A stretch of DNA of 64,000 bases from QWHO01 sp039809865. GTDB taxonomy: Bacteria > Vulcanimicrobiota > Xenobia > Xenobiales > QWHO01. Below the pieces are notes generated by a model that saw only the letters and a list, made by a program, of their open reading frames with translations, did no database searches and was not told the DNA's origin. Where the stretch lies: contig JBDHVW010000041.1 of the NCBI GenBank assembly GCA_039809865.1, forward strand, positions 1-64,000, written 5' to 3'. Made by a program: the position numbers and the translations under genes. Shown piece after piece: positions 18,648-26,164 of the stretch; position 1 is the stretch's first letter; every line of letters begins with the position of its first letter.

Positions 18648-19856
18648 TTAAAGCTGAGCCGACAGGTTAATCACAGGCAGGGCCGTGGCTACCGCAACGA
18701 AACCGACGATACATCCCATAACGGCGAGCACCATGGGCTCCAAGATACCCGCGAGGTCAGTCAATGCAGTGCTAACCTCCTCTTCGTACATTTCCGCAAC
18801 TTTACGCATCATATAGTCCAGCTCTCCGGACTCCTCGCCGACCTTGACCATCTGGACCACCATATTCGGAAAGACCTGGCTGTGGGCCAGGGCCGCGTGG
18901 ATCTCCTCGCCCTCGGACATCTCTTCCTGAGCTCGATCGAACGCTTCGCGGACGATCACGTTACCGGCCACTTTGCCTACGATCTTCATCTGGGGACCGA
19001 TCGGCACGCCCGATTCGAGCAAGAGTGCCCAGGCCATCAACATTTGAGAGCTGGCGGTCTTGCGCAGCAGGGGGCCGAGAAACGGGATCTCGAGCAGGAA
19101 GGCGTCCACGGCCCGGCGCACCGGCGGGCGCCGATAGAGCAGTGGAAAGCCGATCATGAGGGCCACGAGGAGGAGGGCGCAGGTTACCCAGACCGACGGG
19201 CGCGTGGCCAGGTCGACGAAGCCCAGCAGGAGCCGCGTGATGAAAGGCGGCTTGCCCCCGACCGTCACGAAGATGGCCTGCATCTTGGGCACGAGATACA
19301 TGGTGAACAACCCGATCAGGGCCAGGCAGACGAATCCCAGCATGATCGGGTAGGTCAGCGTGCTCACGAACTTCTGCCGCAGGTGGTTCTCGCGCTCGGC
19401 CTGCTCGGCGATCTTGCTGAGACAGCGCTCGAGCTTGCCGGCCCCCTCGCCGGTTCGGACCAGGCTCATCTGCAGCGGGCTGAACATCTGCGGATGCTCC
19501 CCCATCGCCGCGCTCAACGAGGAGCCCCCCTCGATCCGGGAGTACATCTGCATGATCGCCTTTTCCAGACGGGGTTGGTCGCCCACCGTGCCCAGACTGT
19601 AGAGCGCGCGGTGCGAGGGGATGCCGGCCGCCAGCATCGTCTCCAGTTGGCGAAAGAACACAGCCAGCGAGAACTGGTTCACCTTGACCGGAAGCCGGGG
19701 CAAAACGATGCGGGCGCGCTTGACCTCTTGGAGCGAGATCAGCGCCTTATAACGGGAGCGAAGCCATTTGCGAGCCTCGTCCCAATTCTTCTCCTCGACC
19801 ACACCCTCGACGACCTGATTGGCCTGGGTCCGAGCACGATACTTGAATTCCGGCAA
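18648..19856 (-). CDS. gspF: Type II secretion/type IV pilus inner-membrane protein GspF/PilC
   Basis: A 402-residue polytopic protein with two copies of the T2SSF domain, at about 55-180 (FSLAVFFRQLETMLAAGIPS, LVRTGEGAGKLERCL) and 260-380 (LLLESGVPIGPQM, MVKVGEESGELDYMM), each followed by membrane helices. It anchors the GspE ATPase and pseudopilus at the inner membrane. TTG 19856 was chosen because it yields the family N-terminus (MPEFKYRARTQ); an ATG at 19916 adds 20 unrelated residues and neither has a strong Shine-Dalgarno. It begins 88 bp past the graspetide operon and leads the pilin-like genes. The matching ATPase is at 55634. Confidence 0.92.
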   Translation of the reverse strand: MPEFKYRARTQANQVVEGVVEEKNWDEARKWLRSRYKALISLQEVKRARIVLPRLPVKVNQFSLAVFFRQLETMLAAGIPSHRALYSLGTVGDQPRLEKAIMQMYSRIEGGSSLSAAMGEHPQMFSPLQMSLVRTGEGAGKLERCLSKIAEQAERENHLRQKFVSTLTYPIMLGFVCLALIGLFTMYLVPKMQAIFVTVGGKPPFITRLLLGFVDLATRPSVWVTCALLLVALMIGFPLLYRRPPVRRAVDAFLLEIPFLGPLLRKTASSQMLMAWALLLESGVPIGPQMKIVGKVAGNVIVREAFDRAQEEMSEGEEIHAALAHSQVFPNMVVQMVKVGEESGELDYMMRKVAEMYEEEVSTALTDLAGILEPMVLAVMGCIVGFVAVATALPVINLSAQL

Positions 19857-19943
19857 TGTCTGATCTAGTTCTCTGCAACCGCTCGTTTCCCGCCGAACGT
19901 GGCGCAAATGAACCAAATGAACCGGCTTAATGGTATCTTTCGA

Positions 19944-20930
19944 TCAGTTTCTATCCAGGGAGGGAACCCGGTCCGCCTGAGCGGCCAGAAGCCGCGCGAT
20001 ACTCTCGGCGATGGGCAGGATGCGCTGCAGCCAGAACCACTCCCCGCCGGCGTTGATCTCCAGGAAAACGTGGCGTCCTTCCGGGGTCACGATGAAATCG
20101 GCGGCGGCGTAATTCAGTCCGAACGACTCGGTCACGCGCAGCAGGGCCTGCTCGACCGCGGGCGGCAGGGCGTAGGGCTCCCAGGCGTTGAGCAACCCCA
20201 CCCCGTCGCGGCGCCAATCCACCGACGTCAACTCGCTCTTCTGCGAGTCGACGCTGGCCGTGTGCACCGTGCGTCCCACCACGGTCGCCCGCAGCTCGAT
20301 GCGCTTGGGAACCAGGGCCTGAAAGACCATCGGCGCGTAGCGCAGTCCGTCCAGCCTCTGCAGGCTCTCCGGGGTGACGGGCGTCGTGAACACGACCTGC
20401 TCCTCGCCGCCCCGGTAGATCGCGAACGAGGACTGGGTCTTGGTGACCAGGTTCCCCTCGTGCTCGGCGTAGAAGGCCTTCACCTCGTCCGGGTCGTTGG
20501 AGATGAGCGTGGGCGGGATGTCCAGCCCGAACTCCAGAGCCTTTTGAAGCTGGAGCTCTTTGTGGTCGGTCTTGCGCACGCAGATCAGCGGGTCGAGCTG
20601 GAAGCATCCCAGCGACGCGATGGCGCCGTACATCGTGCGGCGCGCTTCGCCCACGCACGCCTCGCGGGTGTCGCCCAGCTCGGCGGGCAGGCGTCCGCCG
20701 GCGAAGTAGCGGCGGTACCACAGGGCGCTGACCTCAGCCAGGTCGTGCTTCCCCGCGCGGGTGATGAGATTGCGGCGCGTGGGCTGGCCCAGGCGGGTGG
20801 TCAGGCGGACCTCGGTGGGATAGAGGTCGGTGTCCAGTCGCAGCGGCTGCTGGCCGAGGTCACGCAGGGCGTCGGAGACCATCCGGATGCAGTCGTTGTC
20901 GTCGCTGCGCGTGATCAGCAGGACGCTCAT
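19944..20930 (-). CDS. Graspetide ATP-grasp ligase, MvdD/MdnC-like (omega-ester forming)
   Basis: A 328-residue ATP-grasp ligase. MSVLLITRSDDNDCIRMVSDAL, broken here as MSVLLITRSDDN then RMVSDAL, with LDTDLYPTE at 33-40 matches MvdD/MdnC, which activates Asp and Glu side chains of microviridin precursors and joins them to Thr and Ser hydroxyls. ATP and metal residues are visible: RKTDHKELQLQKAL (119-132), LVTKTQSSFA (161-170) and FLEINAGGEW (289-298). Start and stop overlap with the upstream ligase is ATGA, so the two are coupled. It is the last gene of the operon. The ester role is inferred from similarity to MvdD. Confidence 0.9.
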   Translation of the reverse strand: MSVLLITRSDDNDCIRMVSDALRDLGQQPLRLDTDLYPTEVRLTTRLGQPTRRNLITRAGKHDLAEVSALWYRRYFAGGRLPAELGDTREACVGEARRTMYGAIASLGCFQLDPLICVRKTDHKELQLQKALEFGLDIPPTLISNDPDEVKAFYAEHEGNLVTKTQSSFAIYRGGEEQVVFTTPVTPESLQRLDGLRYAPMVFQALVPKRIELRATVVGRTVHTASVDSQKSELTSVDWRRDGVGLLNAWEPYALPPAVEQALLRVTESFGLNYAAADFIVTPEGRHVFLEINAGGEWFWLQRILPIAESIARLLAAQADRVPSLDRN

Positions 20931-21871
20931 CGCGTCAGGGCGCGCCCGATGGCCTCGGAGATCGGATAGCCGAGGTCGCGCTCCAGCCAGCCCCACTCCC
21001 CCGCCGGGTTGATCTCCAGGAACCAAGGCTCGCCGCTGCCATCGTCGATAAAGTCGAGAGCCCCGAATTTGAGGTCCATCCGCTCCATCAGCTGGTGGAT
21101 CCTGGCCTGCGTCGACTCCTCGAGCTGAGCTTTGTCCCAGGTGAGCCCGGACTCGGCGGTCGCCTGGCGCCAGTCGAGCAGATCCTCGGCCGCGCCCTTC
21201 AAAGCCCCGGTGAAGATTTGTCCGTTGACGGCGATGACGCGGTACTCGGCCTTCTTGGTGAGCTCGGGCTGAAAGATTTGCGGCATCAGCTTGAGCGCTT
21301 CCAGGTGCTCGAGGTGCTCCGGCTGCACCCGCGTCGTGTAGGCAAAGGCGGGATGGGCCTCCATCGACTGCACGGCCTGCAGCAACAGCTTGGTGATGAG
21401 CCGGGGGTGCTGCTGGGCGAAGGCCCGGACCTGGGCGGCGCTGTTGGTGATCAGCGTGGGCGGGACGCGCAGGCCGACCTGGGTGGCCACGTCCAGCTGC
21501 CAGAGCTTGTTCTCGGCCGCCTCCTGGGCGCGGAACGGATTGATCCAGCGCGCCTGGTTCAGGCGGTCGAGCGCATTGAACAAAGCCGTGCGGCACGTTT
21601 CGGAGGCGAAACGGGCGGCGTCGGGGTCGAGCTCGGGAGGCACCCGGCCGGGATAGAGACGGCGATTCCATACGGCCGTGGCCTCGTGCAGCGCCAGCGT
21701 CTGGTCGCCCGCCTCGAGCCACAGGCCCTGGCCGGGGCGGGCCACAAGGTTATAGTCCAGCGGGAAACGGTCGGTATCCAGCCGGCGGTAGTCAGCCTGC
21801 AAGCGCTGCAGGGCGGCTTCTACGCCGTCGATGGTGTAGAAGTCGCCGCTGTGGGTGAGAAGAAGGATCAA
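20927..21871 (-). CDS. Graspetide ATP-grasp ligase, MvdC/MdnB-like (omega-amide forming)
   Basis: A 314-residue ATP-grasp ligase. Its start MILLLTHSGDFYTIDGV followed by LDTDRFPLDY (31-40) matches MvdC/MdnB, the ligase that closes the Lys to Glu/Asp lactam in microviridins. ATP-grasp elements include NKLWQLDVATQVGLRVPPTL (121-140), LTKKAEYRVIAVNGQIF (204-220) and the metal-binding FLEINPAGEW (284-293). It starts 3 bp after the precursor stop and overlaps the MvdD-like gene by 4 nt. About the family's usual length (near 320). Substrate assignment rests on the neighbouring precursor with 15 microviridin cores. Confidence 0.9.
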   Translation of the reverse strand: MILLLTHSGDFYTIDGVEAALQRLQADYRRLDTDRFPLDYNLVARPGQGLWLEAGDQTLALHEATAVWNRRLYPGRVPPELDPDAARFASETCRTALFNALDRLNQARWINPFRAQEAAENKLWQLDVATQVGLRVPPTLITNSAAQVRAFAQQHPRLITKLLLQAVQSMEAHPAFAYTTRVQPEHLEHLEALKLMPQIFQPELTKKAEYRVIAVNGQIFTGALKGAAEDLLDWRQATAESGLTWDKAQLEESTQARIHQLMERMDLKFGALDFIDDGSGEPWFLEINPAGEWGWLERDLGYPISEAIGRALTR

Positions 21872-21874
21872 GCT

Positions 21875-23062
21875 CTAGCGAAAGCCATCCTCGTTGTCGG
21901 ACGGATACTTCTGGGTCTGGAAGCCGATGTCACCGATGCGAGTGCCACCGCCATCCTCGTTGTCGGACGGGAACTTCTGCGTGGTAGCGATAGGCCCCGG
22001 GCCACCATCCTCGTTGTCGGATGGATATTTCTGGGTCTGGAAGCCGATGTCGCCGATGCGCGTTCCGCCCCCGTCCTCGTTATCGGACGGGAATTTCTGC
22101 GTGGTGATACCGAGGTCGCCGATTCCTCCGCCACCGCCGTCCTCGTTGTCCGAGGGGAACTTCTGCGTCGTGGCGATGGGGCCACCGCCGCCGATGCCAC
22201 CGCCACCGTCCTCACCATCGGACGGGAACTTCTTTGTCGTGGCGATGGGGCCGCCGCCACCACCGCCGCCGTCCTCACCGTCGGAGGGGAACTTGAGCGT
22301 GGTCGCGCCACCGCCGCCGATGCCGCCGCCACCGCCATCCTCACCATCGGACGGGAACTTCGCCGTGGTCGCGCCACCGCCGCCGATGCCGCCGCCACCG
22401 CCGTCCTCACCATCGGACGGGAACTTCGCCGTGGTCGCGCCACCGCCGCCGATGCCGCCGCCACCGCCGTCCTCACCGTCGGAGGGGAACTTGAGCGTGG
22501 TCGCGCCACCTCCGCCGATGCCGCCGCCACCGCCGTCCTCACCGTCGGACGGGTATTTCTGGGTGAAGCCGCCGCCGCCAATACCGCCGCCGCTGCCACC
22601 CTCCTCGTTGTCCGAGGGGAACTTCATCGTGGTGACGACGCCGCCGCCATCTTCGTTGTCGGAGGGATACTTCTGCGTGAAGCCGCCGCCCACGCCGCCG
22701 CCGCTCCCGCCTTCCTCGTTGTCGGACGGGAACTTGAGCGTGGTCACGACGCCACCGCCGCCGCCACCGCCATCTTCGGCGTCGGAAGGGTACTTCTGCG
22801 TGGTCGCAAACTGCGGGTGCTGCCCGGTGAGGAACTGCCCGAAGAAGGGCTGCGGGCGCGTCTGTCCGCCCCCGGCGAAGCCGCCCCAGGCACCGTGCAA
22901 CTGGTCCAGCGAGCCGTTCAACTGGGTGATGTAAGCCCGAATGGCCAGGCTGGCGTCGACCGGTCCGCCGAACGCCCCCTGCTGCGCTTGCTGCGCGCGC
23001 AGCCCCACCGAAGCGAACGTAAAGCTCGCGTTGACCGAGTTGAAACGATTGATCCCATCCAT
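21875..23062 (-). CDS. Multi-core microviridin-type graspetide precursor (15 cores)
   Basis: A 395-residue ribosomal peptide precursor. Residues 1-71 are an extended leader; PFFGQFLTGQ (72-81) matches the PFFARFL-type leader motif that microviridin ligases bind. From residue 87 to the C-terminus come 15 cores, each T-x-K-[FY]-P-S-D-x-E-[DE], separated by linkers such as GGGGGIGGGG. In known microviridins Thr-Asp and Ser-Glu form esters and Lys-Glu/Asp an amide; all these residues are kept in all 15. The x after Thr is Q in eight, L in three, A in two, M and K once each. ATG 23062 has GGAGG about 10 nt upstream; ATG 23086 and GTG 23092 are alternatives. Reported precursors usually hold one to a few cores. 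Confidence 0.93.
   Translation of the reverse strand: MDGINRFNSVNASFTFASVGLRAQQAQQGAFGGPVDASLAIRAYITQLNGSLDQLHGAWGGFAGGGQTRPQPFFGQFLTGQHPQFATTQKYPSDAEDGGGGGGGVVTTLKFPSDNEEGGSGGGVGGGFTQKYPSDNEDGGGVVTTMKFPSDNEEGGSGGGIGGGGFTQKYPSDGEDGGGGGIGGGGATTLKFPSDGEDGGGGGIGGGGATTAKFPSDGEDGGGGGIGGGGATTAKFPSDGEDGGGGGIGGGGATTLKFPSDGEDGGGGGGGPIATTKKFPSDGEDGGGGIGGGGPIATTQKFPSDNEDGGGGGIGDLGITTQKFPSDNEDGGGTRIGDIGFQTQKYPSDNEDGGPGPIATTQKFPSDNEDGGGTRIGDIGFQTQKYPSDNEDGFR
21887..22804 (-). repeat. Array of 15 graspetide core peptides with Gly-rich linkers
   Basis: In-frame repeats of 45-69 bp encode the 15 cores. From N- to C-terminus the residue between Thr and Lys reads Q, L, Q, M, Q, L, A, A, L, K, Q, Q, Q, Q, Q. 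The aromatic is Tyr in cores 1, 3, 5, 13 and 15 and Phe elsewhere. The residue after Asp is Ala in core 1, Gly in 5-10 and Asn in the rest. Cores 12-13 and 14-15 form near-identical pairs (linker GGGTRIGDIGF), a sign of recent duplication. Confidence 0.95.
22820..22849 (-). other. Microviridin leader recognition motif PFFGQFLTGQ
   Basis: Codons for PFFGQFLTGQ lie five residues before the first core. The matching motif in cyanobacterial microviridin leaders is PFFARFL followed by E-x-Q or E-G-Q. It occurs once, so a single docking site would have to serve 15 cores. Confidence 0.85.
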
Positions 23063-23131
23063 CAGTGCACAGCCCTCCACGCTCATTGTCACGCAGGCAT
23101 GGGGTCAAGTCCAGGGGGTGGATTTGTTAAA

Positions 23132-23386
23132 TCATTTCTTCTTGCGCCAGAGGTACAGCAAGAAGCTCGGAATGCCGTCGAAGCGATACTGGCCGTCGAC
23201 GTACTTCTCGATCACGTAGAACATGAAGTAATAGAGGCGGCAGAACGACCAGACGCCCACGAACAGGAGAAAGGCCGTCTGCCAGGTGGGGCTCTGAAAG
23301 AAAAGAGCCGCAACCGCAACGGTTCCGGCTATCAGGAACAAGAACGCCTTCAAATACATCAGCCGGGGGTCGGTCAAGTCTCCCAT
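23132..23386 (-). CDS. Small two-helix membrane protein
   Basis: An 84-residue protein with two hydrophobic helices (about 14-32 and 35-55) and a basic tail ending KKK. ATG 23386 was chosen as the first start of the conserved-looking segment MGDLTDPRLMYLKAFLF; no strong ribosome site is seen. It ends 69 bp before the graspetide precursor start on the same strand, so it may be cotranscribed with it, but no known graspetide accessory protein looks like this. Function unknown. Confidence 0.55.
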   Translation of the reverse strand: MGDLTDPRLMYLKAFLFLIAGTVAVAALFFQSPTWQTAFLLFVGVWSFCRLYYFMFYVIEKYVDGQYRFDGIPSFLLYLWRKKK

Positions 23387-23424
23387 ATTGGCATGGTAGC
23401 CTGACTCTGGCCGGCTCCGCAAGG

Positions 23425-23808
23425 CTACACGGCGGCGCTCACGGGAGGGCGGTGCCGGCTGAGGAGCAGCAGGAAGGCGGCTCCGGCCAGCTCGGAATAT
23501 TCCAGCACGTGCGGGTCGGCGGCGTCCACGCGGCCGATGGCGTGGGAGCCGAAGGGACGGTCGTGAACGATGCCACCCTTCTCGACGTGACCCACCGGAC
23601 AGTGTGAGAAGGGACAGGCGTGCACCATACCGTCGGGCTGGACCCGACCGATGGGGTGCCAACCCGTGACGGTATCGTGGACCAGGCCGTCTCGATCGAA
23701 TCGGCCGATAGCTTTGTGGCCACGCAGGCTGGCGTAGAGGACTCCGTTATCTTCAACACGGCCGACCGGATGGTAGGCGCGAGCTCTATCGTGAATCAGG
23801 ATGGACAT
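23425..23808 (-). CDS. Short repeat protein, possible beta-flower fold
   Basis: A 127-residue protein built of four to five repeats of about 19 residues with the pattern H-x-[IV]-G-[RH]-V-x-x-x-G-[IMV]-V-H-D (HPVGRVEDNGVLYA, KAIGRFDRDGLVHD, HPIGRVQPDGMVHA, PVGHVEKGGIVHD). Such repeats suggest a small beta-propeller-like fold of the kind called beta-flower. The last 25 residues are Ala/Leu-rich. A good ribosome site (GGAGGTGACC) precedes ATG 23808. No signal peptide. Role unknown. Confidence 0.65.
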   Translation of the reverse strand: MSILIHDRARAYHPVGRVEDNGVLYASLRGHKAIGRFDRDGLVHDTVTGWHPIGRVQPDGMVHACPFSHCPVGHVEKGGIVHDRPFGSHAIGRVDAADPHVLEYSELAGAAFLLLLSRHRPPVSAAV

Positions 23809-23865
23809 CTGGTCACCTCCGCCCCTATTCTAGGGCATGAGGACGCCATTCCGCCGTGACCTGGA

Positions 23866-25197
23866 TCACAAAGTTAACAAATTCGACTGCATCTCCTGGA
23901 AGTGTCGGCGACAGGAGTCGACCAGTCTCCGGAAACACTCGTCCTGCAGGGGACGTAAGCGGGAGAGGTCGGTCTTGCCCTGCCAGGCCACGATGGCCAG
24001 GGCCCCGGGTGCTCCCAGGTCGACCGTGATGGGATCGAGAGCCACGCCCCACTGCACCACAATGACCTTGCCGGGCTCGGTGGACTCCCTGTCCAGGCTG
24101 AAGATGGCGTGGACCAGAAGCGGCGGGTAATTCAGCAGGTTGTAGCCGGGGTCGCAGGTCTGGTCGTAAGTCAGAGTGTAAATCCAGACGCTGCCGGTCA
24201 GCCGGACCTCGCGGGGCCAGACGCTGACGCCCCACAGGTTCTCGGTGAGTTCGGGAGGCTCACCGCTGTAGGCCCGGATGGGCTTGCCCGTCAGGGTAGG
24301 CGGGGACTGGCGGGGGAAGAGGTGGTCCTCGGGGGCGGGCTGGTGAAGCTCGAAGAGGTCCGCCCGGTAAAAATTGGTCAGGAACTCGACGCTCTCCACG
24401 GCCGTGAAGATCGGGAACTCCCCGCCCAGGCCGAAGTAGTGGAATCTGCGGGTGGCGGGCGAGGCGGCCAGCAGGAGCCGGGCGCGGGGCTCGGAGCCGA
24501 GCACGTAACGCTCGGCGCGGAGTTTCTCGAGGCCGTCCTCGAGGCCGGAGCGAATCGAGGTCATGGTGTCGGTGGAAGGGCCGCGCAAGGGCCAGTTGAT
24601 GCGCCGTCCATCCACGAAGATCGGCACCGGGCAAGAACCGCACCGTTTGATCATCGAGAAGTGCCATTCCGCGTGGCCCGTGAGGCGCTGCTTGAGACGC
24701 TGGAAGAAGTTGCCCTCGAGCCGCACCCGCAGCGAGAAGCGGATCTCGGGATCGGCGCCCGGTCCCTCCTGGATGACCAGCCCTTCATCGGTGACCATCA
24801 CCGCCCAGCTCGCTTCGGGCGTGACGATTGACCAGCCCGCGGCCAGCGGATCCAGGGCCAGCGACGCCTGCAAGGCCGCCACGACGTAATCGGGCGGCTG
24901 CTCCAGGGCTTGGATCTCGGGGCTCTGCAGTCGCTCGGGCAGCACCGACCAGGCAGCTTTCTCCCGATGCTCCTCGTCGGGAACCCAGTGCACGCGCACG
25001 CCCCCGTCGCGGAACTTGACGTGAACCGAGGGCGCCCCGCTGCTGACCGCCGCCTGCACCAGCAGCGAAAGGAACTGGGCCGGCTCGGCCTGCTGAAACA
25101 TGGCCAGCTTGCGAATCGCCATGGCGGGGTCCAGCGAGAAAACCCCGCTGGAGTCACGCACGCCCTCCTGGGCGAGGTCCTGGAGCAGACTGCCCAT
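23866..25197 (-). CDS. Conserved protein of unknown function, possible GHKL-like N-terminus
   Basis: A 443-residue soluble protein. The start SLDPAMAIRKLAMFQQAEPAQFLSLL followed by VQAAVSSGAPSVHVKFRDGG looks like the first helices and strand of a GHKL/HSP90-type ATP-binding fold (FQ...LVQAA..SGA), but I see no clear G-box pair, so ATPase activity is uncertain. A mid-protein FSMIKRCGSCPVPIFVDGRRIN includes a CGSC pair. The C-terminal 150 residues are a mixed domain with several Trp. It lies 37 bp after the dehydrogenase gene, same strand. TTG 25209 is an alternative start with better ribosome-site spacing. Confidence 0.6.
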   Translation of the reverse strand: MGSLLQDLAQEGVRDSSGVFSLDPAMAIRKLAMFQQAEPAQFLSLLVQAAVSSGAPSVHVKFRDGGVRVHWVPDEEHREKAAWSVLPERLQSPEIQALEQPPDYVVAALQASLALDPLAAGWSIVTPEASWAVMVTDEGLVIQEGPGADPEIRFSLRVRLEGNFFQRLKQRLTGHAEWHFSMIKRCGSCPVPIFVDGRRINWPLRGPSTDTMTSIRSGLEDGLEKLRAERYVLGSEPRARLLLAASPATRRFHYFGLGGEFPIFTAVESVEFLTNFYRADLFELHQPAPEDHLFPRQSPPTLTGKPIRAYSGEPPELTENLWGVSVWPREVRLTGSVWIYTLTYDQTCDPGYNLLNYPPLLVHAIFSLDRESTEPGKVIVVQWGVALDPITVDLGAPGALAIVAWQGKTDLSRLRPLQDECFRRLVDSCRRHFQEMQSNLLTL

Positions 25198-25234
25198 CGG
25201 ATCAGTCAACGTCTCCCGTCTCCCGCCTACCGTC

Positions 25235-26164
25235 TCACAGCTGCACTTTGTCCCAGATCTCCCGCAGGGCGTCGGCCGAGCGCCGCAGTCCGGCGAGCTC
25301 CTTGGGCCACAGGTCCATCTCGAGCTGCTTCTCGGCGCCCCCTTTGCCGACGATGGTCGGCACCGACATGCAGACGCCCCTCACCCCGAAGAGCCCCGTC
25401 TGCATCGTGCTGACGGGGAGAATGCTCTTGGAGTCGCTTTCGATGGCCTTCACGACCTCCGCGATAGCCACGCCCACCGCGTAGCCGGCGCCGCCCTTGA
25501 GCTTGATGACCTCGGCGCCACTCTTGGAGGCGCGCTCGAAGATGGCCTGCACTTTGGCCTGGTCGTAGTTCGGCAGGCTCGGCAGCGGCACGCCGTTGAC
25601 AGCGGCGGTGGACCAGATGGGCACCATCGAGTCGCCGTGCTCCCCCAGGATGAGCGCGCCGATCTGGCGGGCGTCCACCTGGAACTGCTGCGCGAGCAGC
25701 GAGCGGAACCGCAGGGTGTCCAGCACGGTGCCGAGCCCGATAACGCGCTCGGGCGGGAAGCCGGAGCGCTCGAAGGCGATCTGCGTCAGGATGTCCACCG
25801 GGTTGGTGACCACGACCAGCGAGCAGTGGGCCGGCAGCGGGATCTTGCGCAGGTTGTCCAGGATGTCCAGGAACAGCTTGGCGTTACGGTTGATGAGGTC
25901 GAGCCGCGTCTCGTCGGGTTTGCGGCGCAGGCCGGCGGTGATGACCACCACGTCGGAGCCTTCCGCCACGTCGTACTCCGAGCCGGAGCGCCAGCGCTGG
26001 GGCGCCGTGAAGCTGGCGCCGTGCAGCAGGTCGAGAGCCTCGCCCGCGGCCCCTTCAGCCGAGACGTCGATCAGCGCGACGTCCGAGGCCACGCCCCAGG
26101 TCTGCAGCACGAAAGCGGTGTTGGATCCGACGCGGCCGGCGCCGCCTACGATAGTGACCTTCAT
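25235..26164 (-). CDS. Malate/lactate dehydrogenase, likely malate-specific
   Basis: A 309-residue NAD-dependent 2-hydroxyacid dehydrogenase. The Rossmann motif GGAGRVGS is at 7-14 and Asp33 of LIDVS should bind NAD ribose. The substrate loop GLRRKPDETRLDL has Arg at the position that is Gln in lactate dehydrogenases and Arg in malate dehydrogenases, so malate/oxaloacetate is the likelier substrate. Catalytic GEHGDS and NPVDI are present. Its ATG overlaps the stop of the ferredoxin-NADP reductase gene (ATGA), tying NAD(P)H metabolism genes into one operon. Confidence 0.88.
   Translation of the reverse strand: MKVTIVGGAGRVGSNTAFVLQTWGVASDVALIDVSAEGAAGEALDLLHGASFTAPQRWRSGSEYDVAEGSDVVVITAGLRRKPDETRLDLINRNAKLFLDILDNLRKIPLPAHCSLVVVTNPVDILTQIAFERSGFPPERVIGLGTVLDTLRFRSLLAQQFQVDARQIGALILGEHGDSMVPIWSTAAVNGVPLPSLPNYDQAKVQAIFERASKSGAEVIKLKGGAGYAVGVAIAEVVKAIESDSKSILPVSTMQTGLFGVRGVCMSVPTIVGKGGAEKQLEMDLWPKELAGLRRSADALREIWDKVQL

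Noticed and set aside
21887..22804. CRISPR-like repeat array
   Set aside because: Repeats are in frame, unequal in length and coding, with Gly-rich linkers instead of unique spacers.
21894..22934. Pro-rich plus-strand frame across the core array
   Set aside because: It is the mirror of the Gly-rich linkers (Gly codons read as Pro) and lacks any ribosome site; the minus strand has the leader motif and adjacent ligases.
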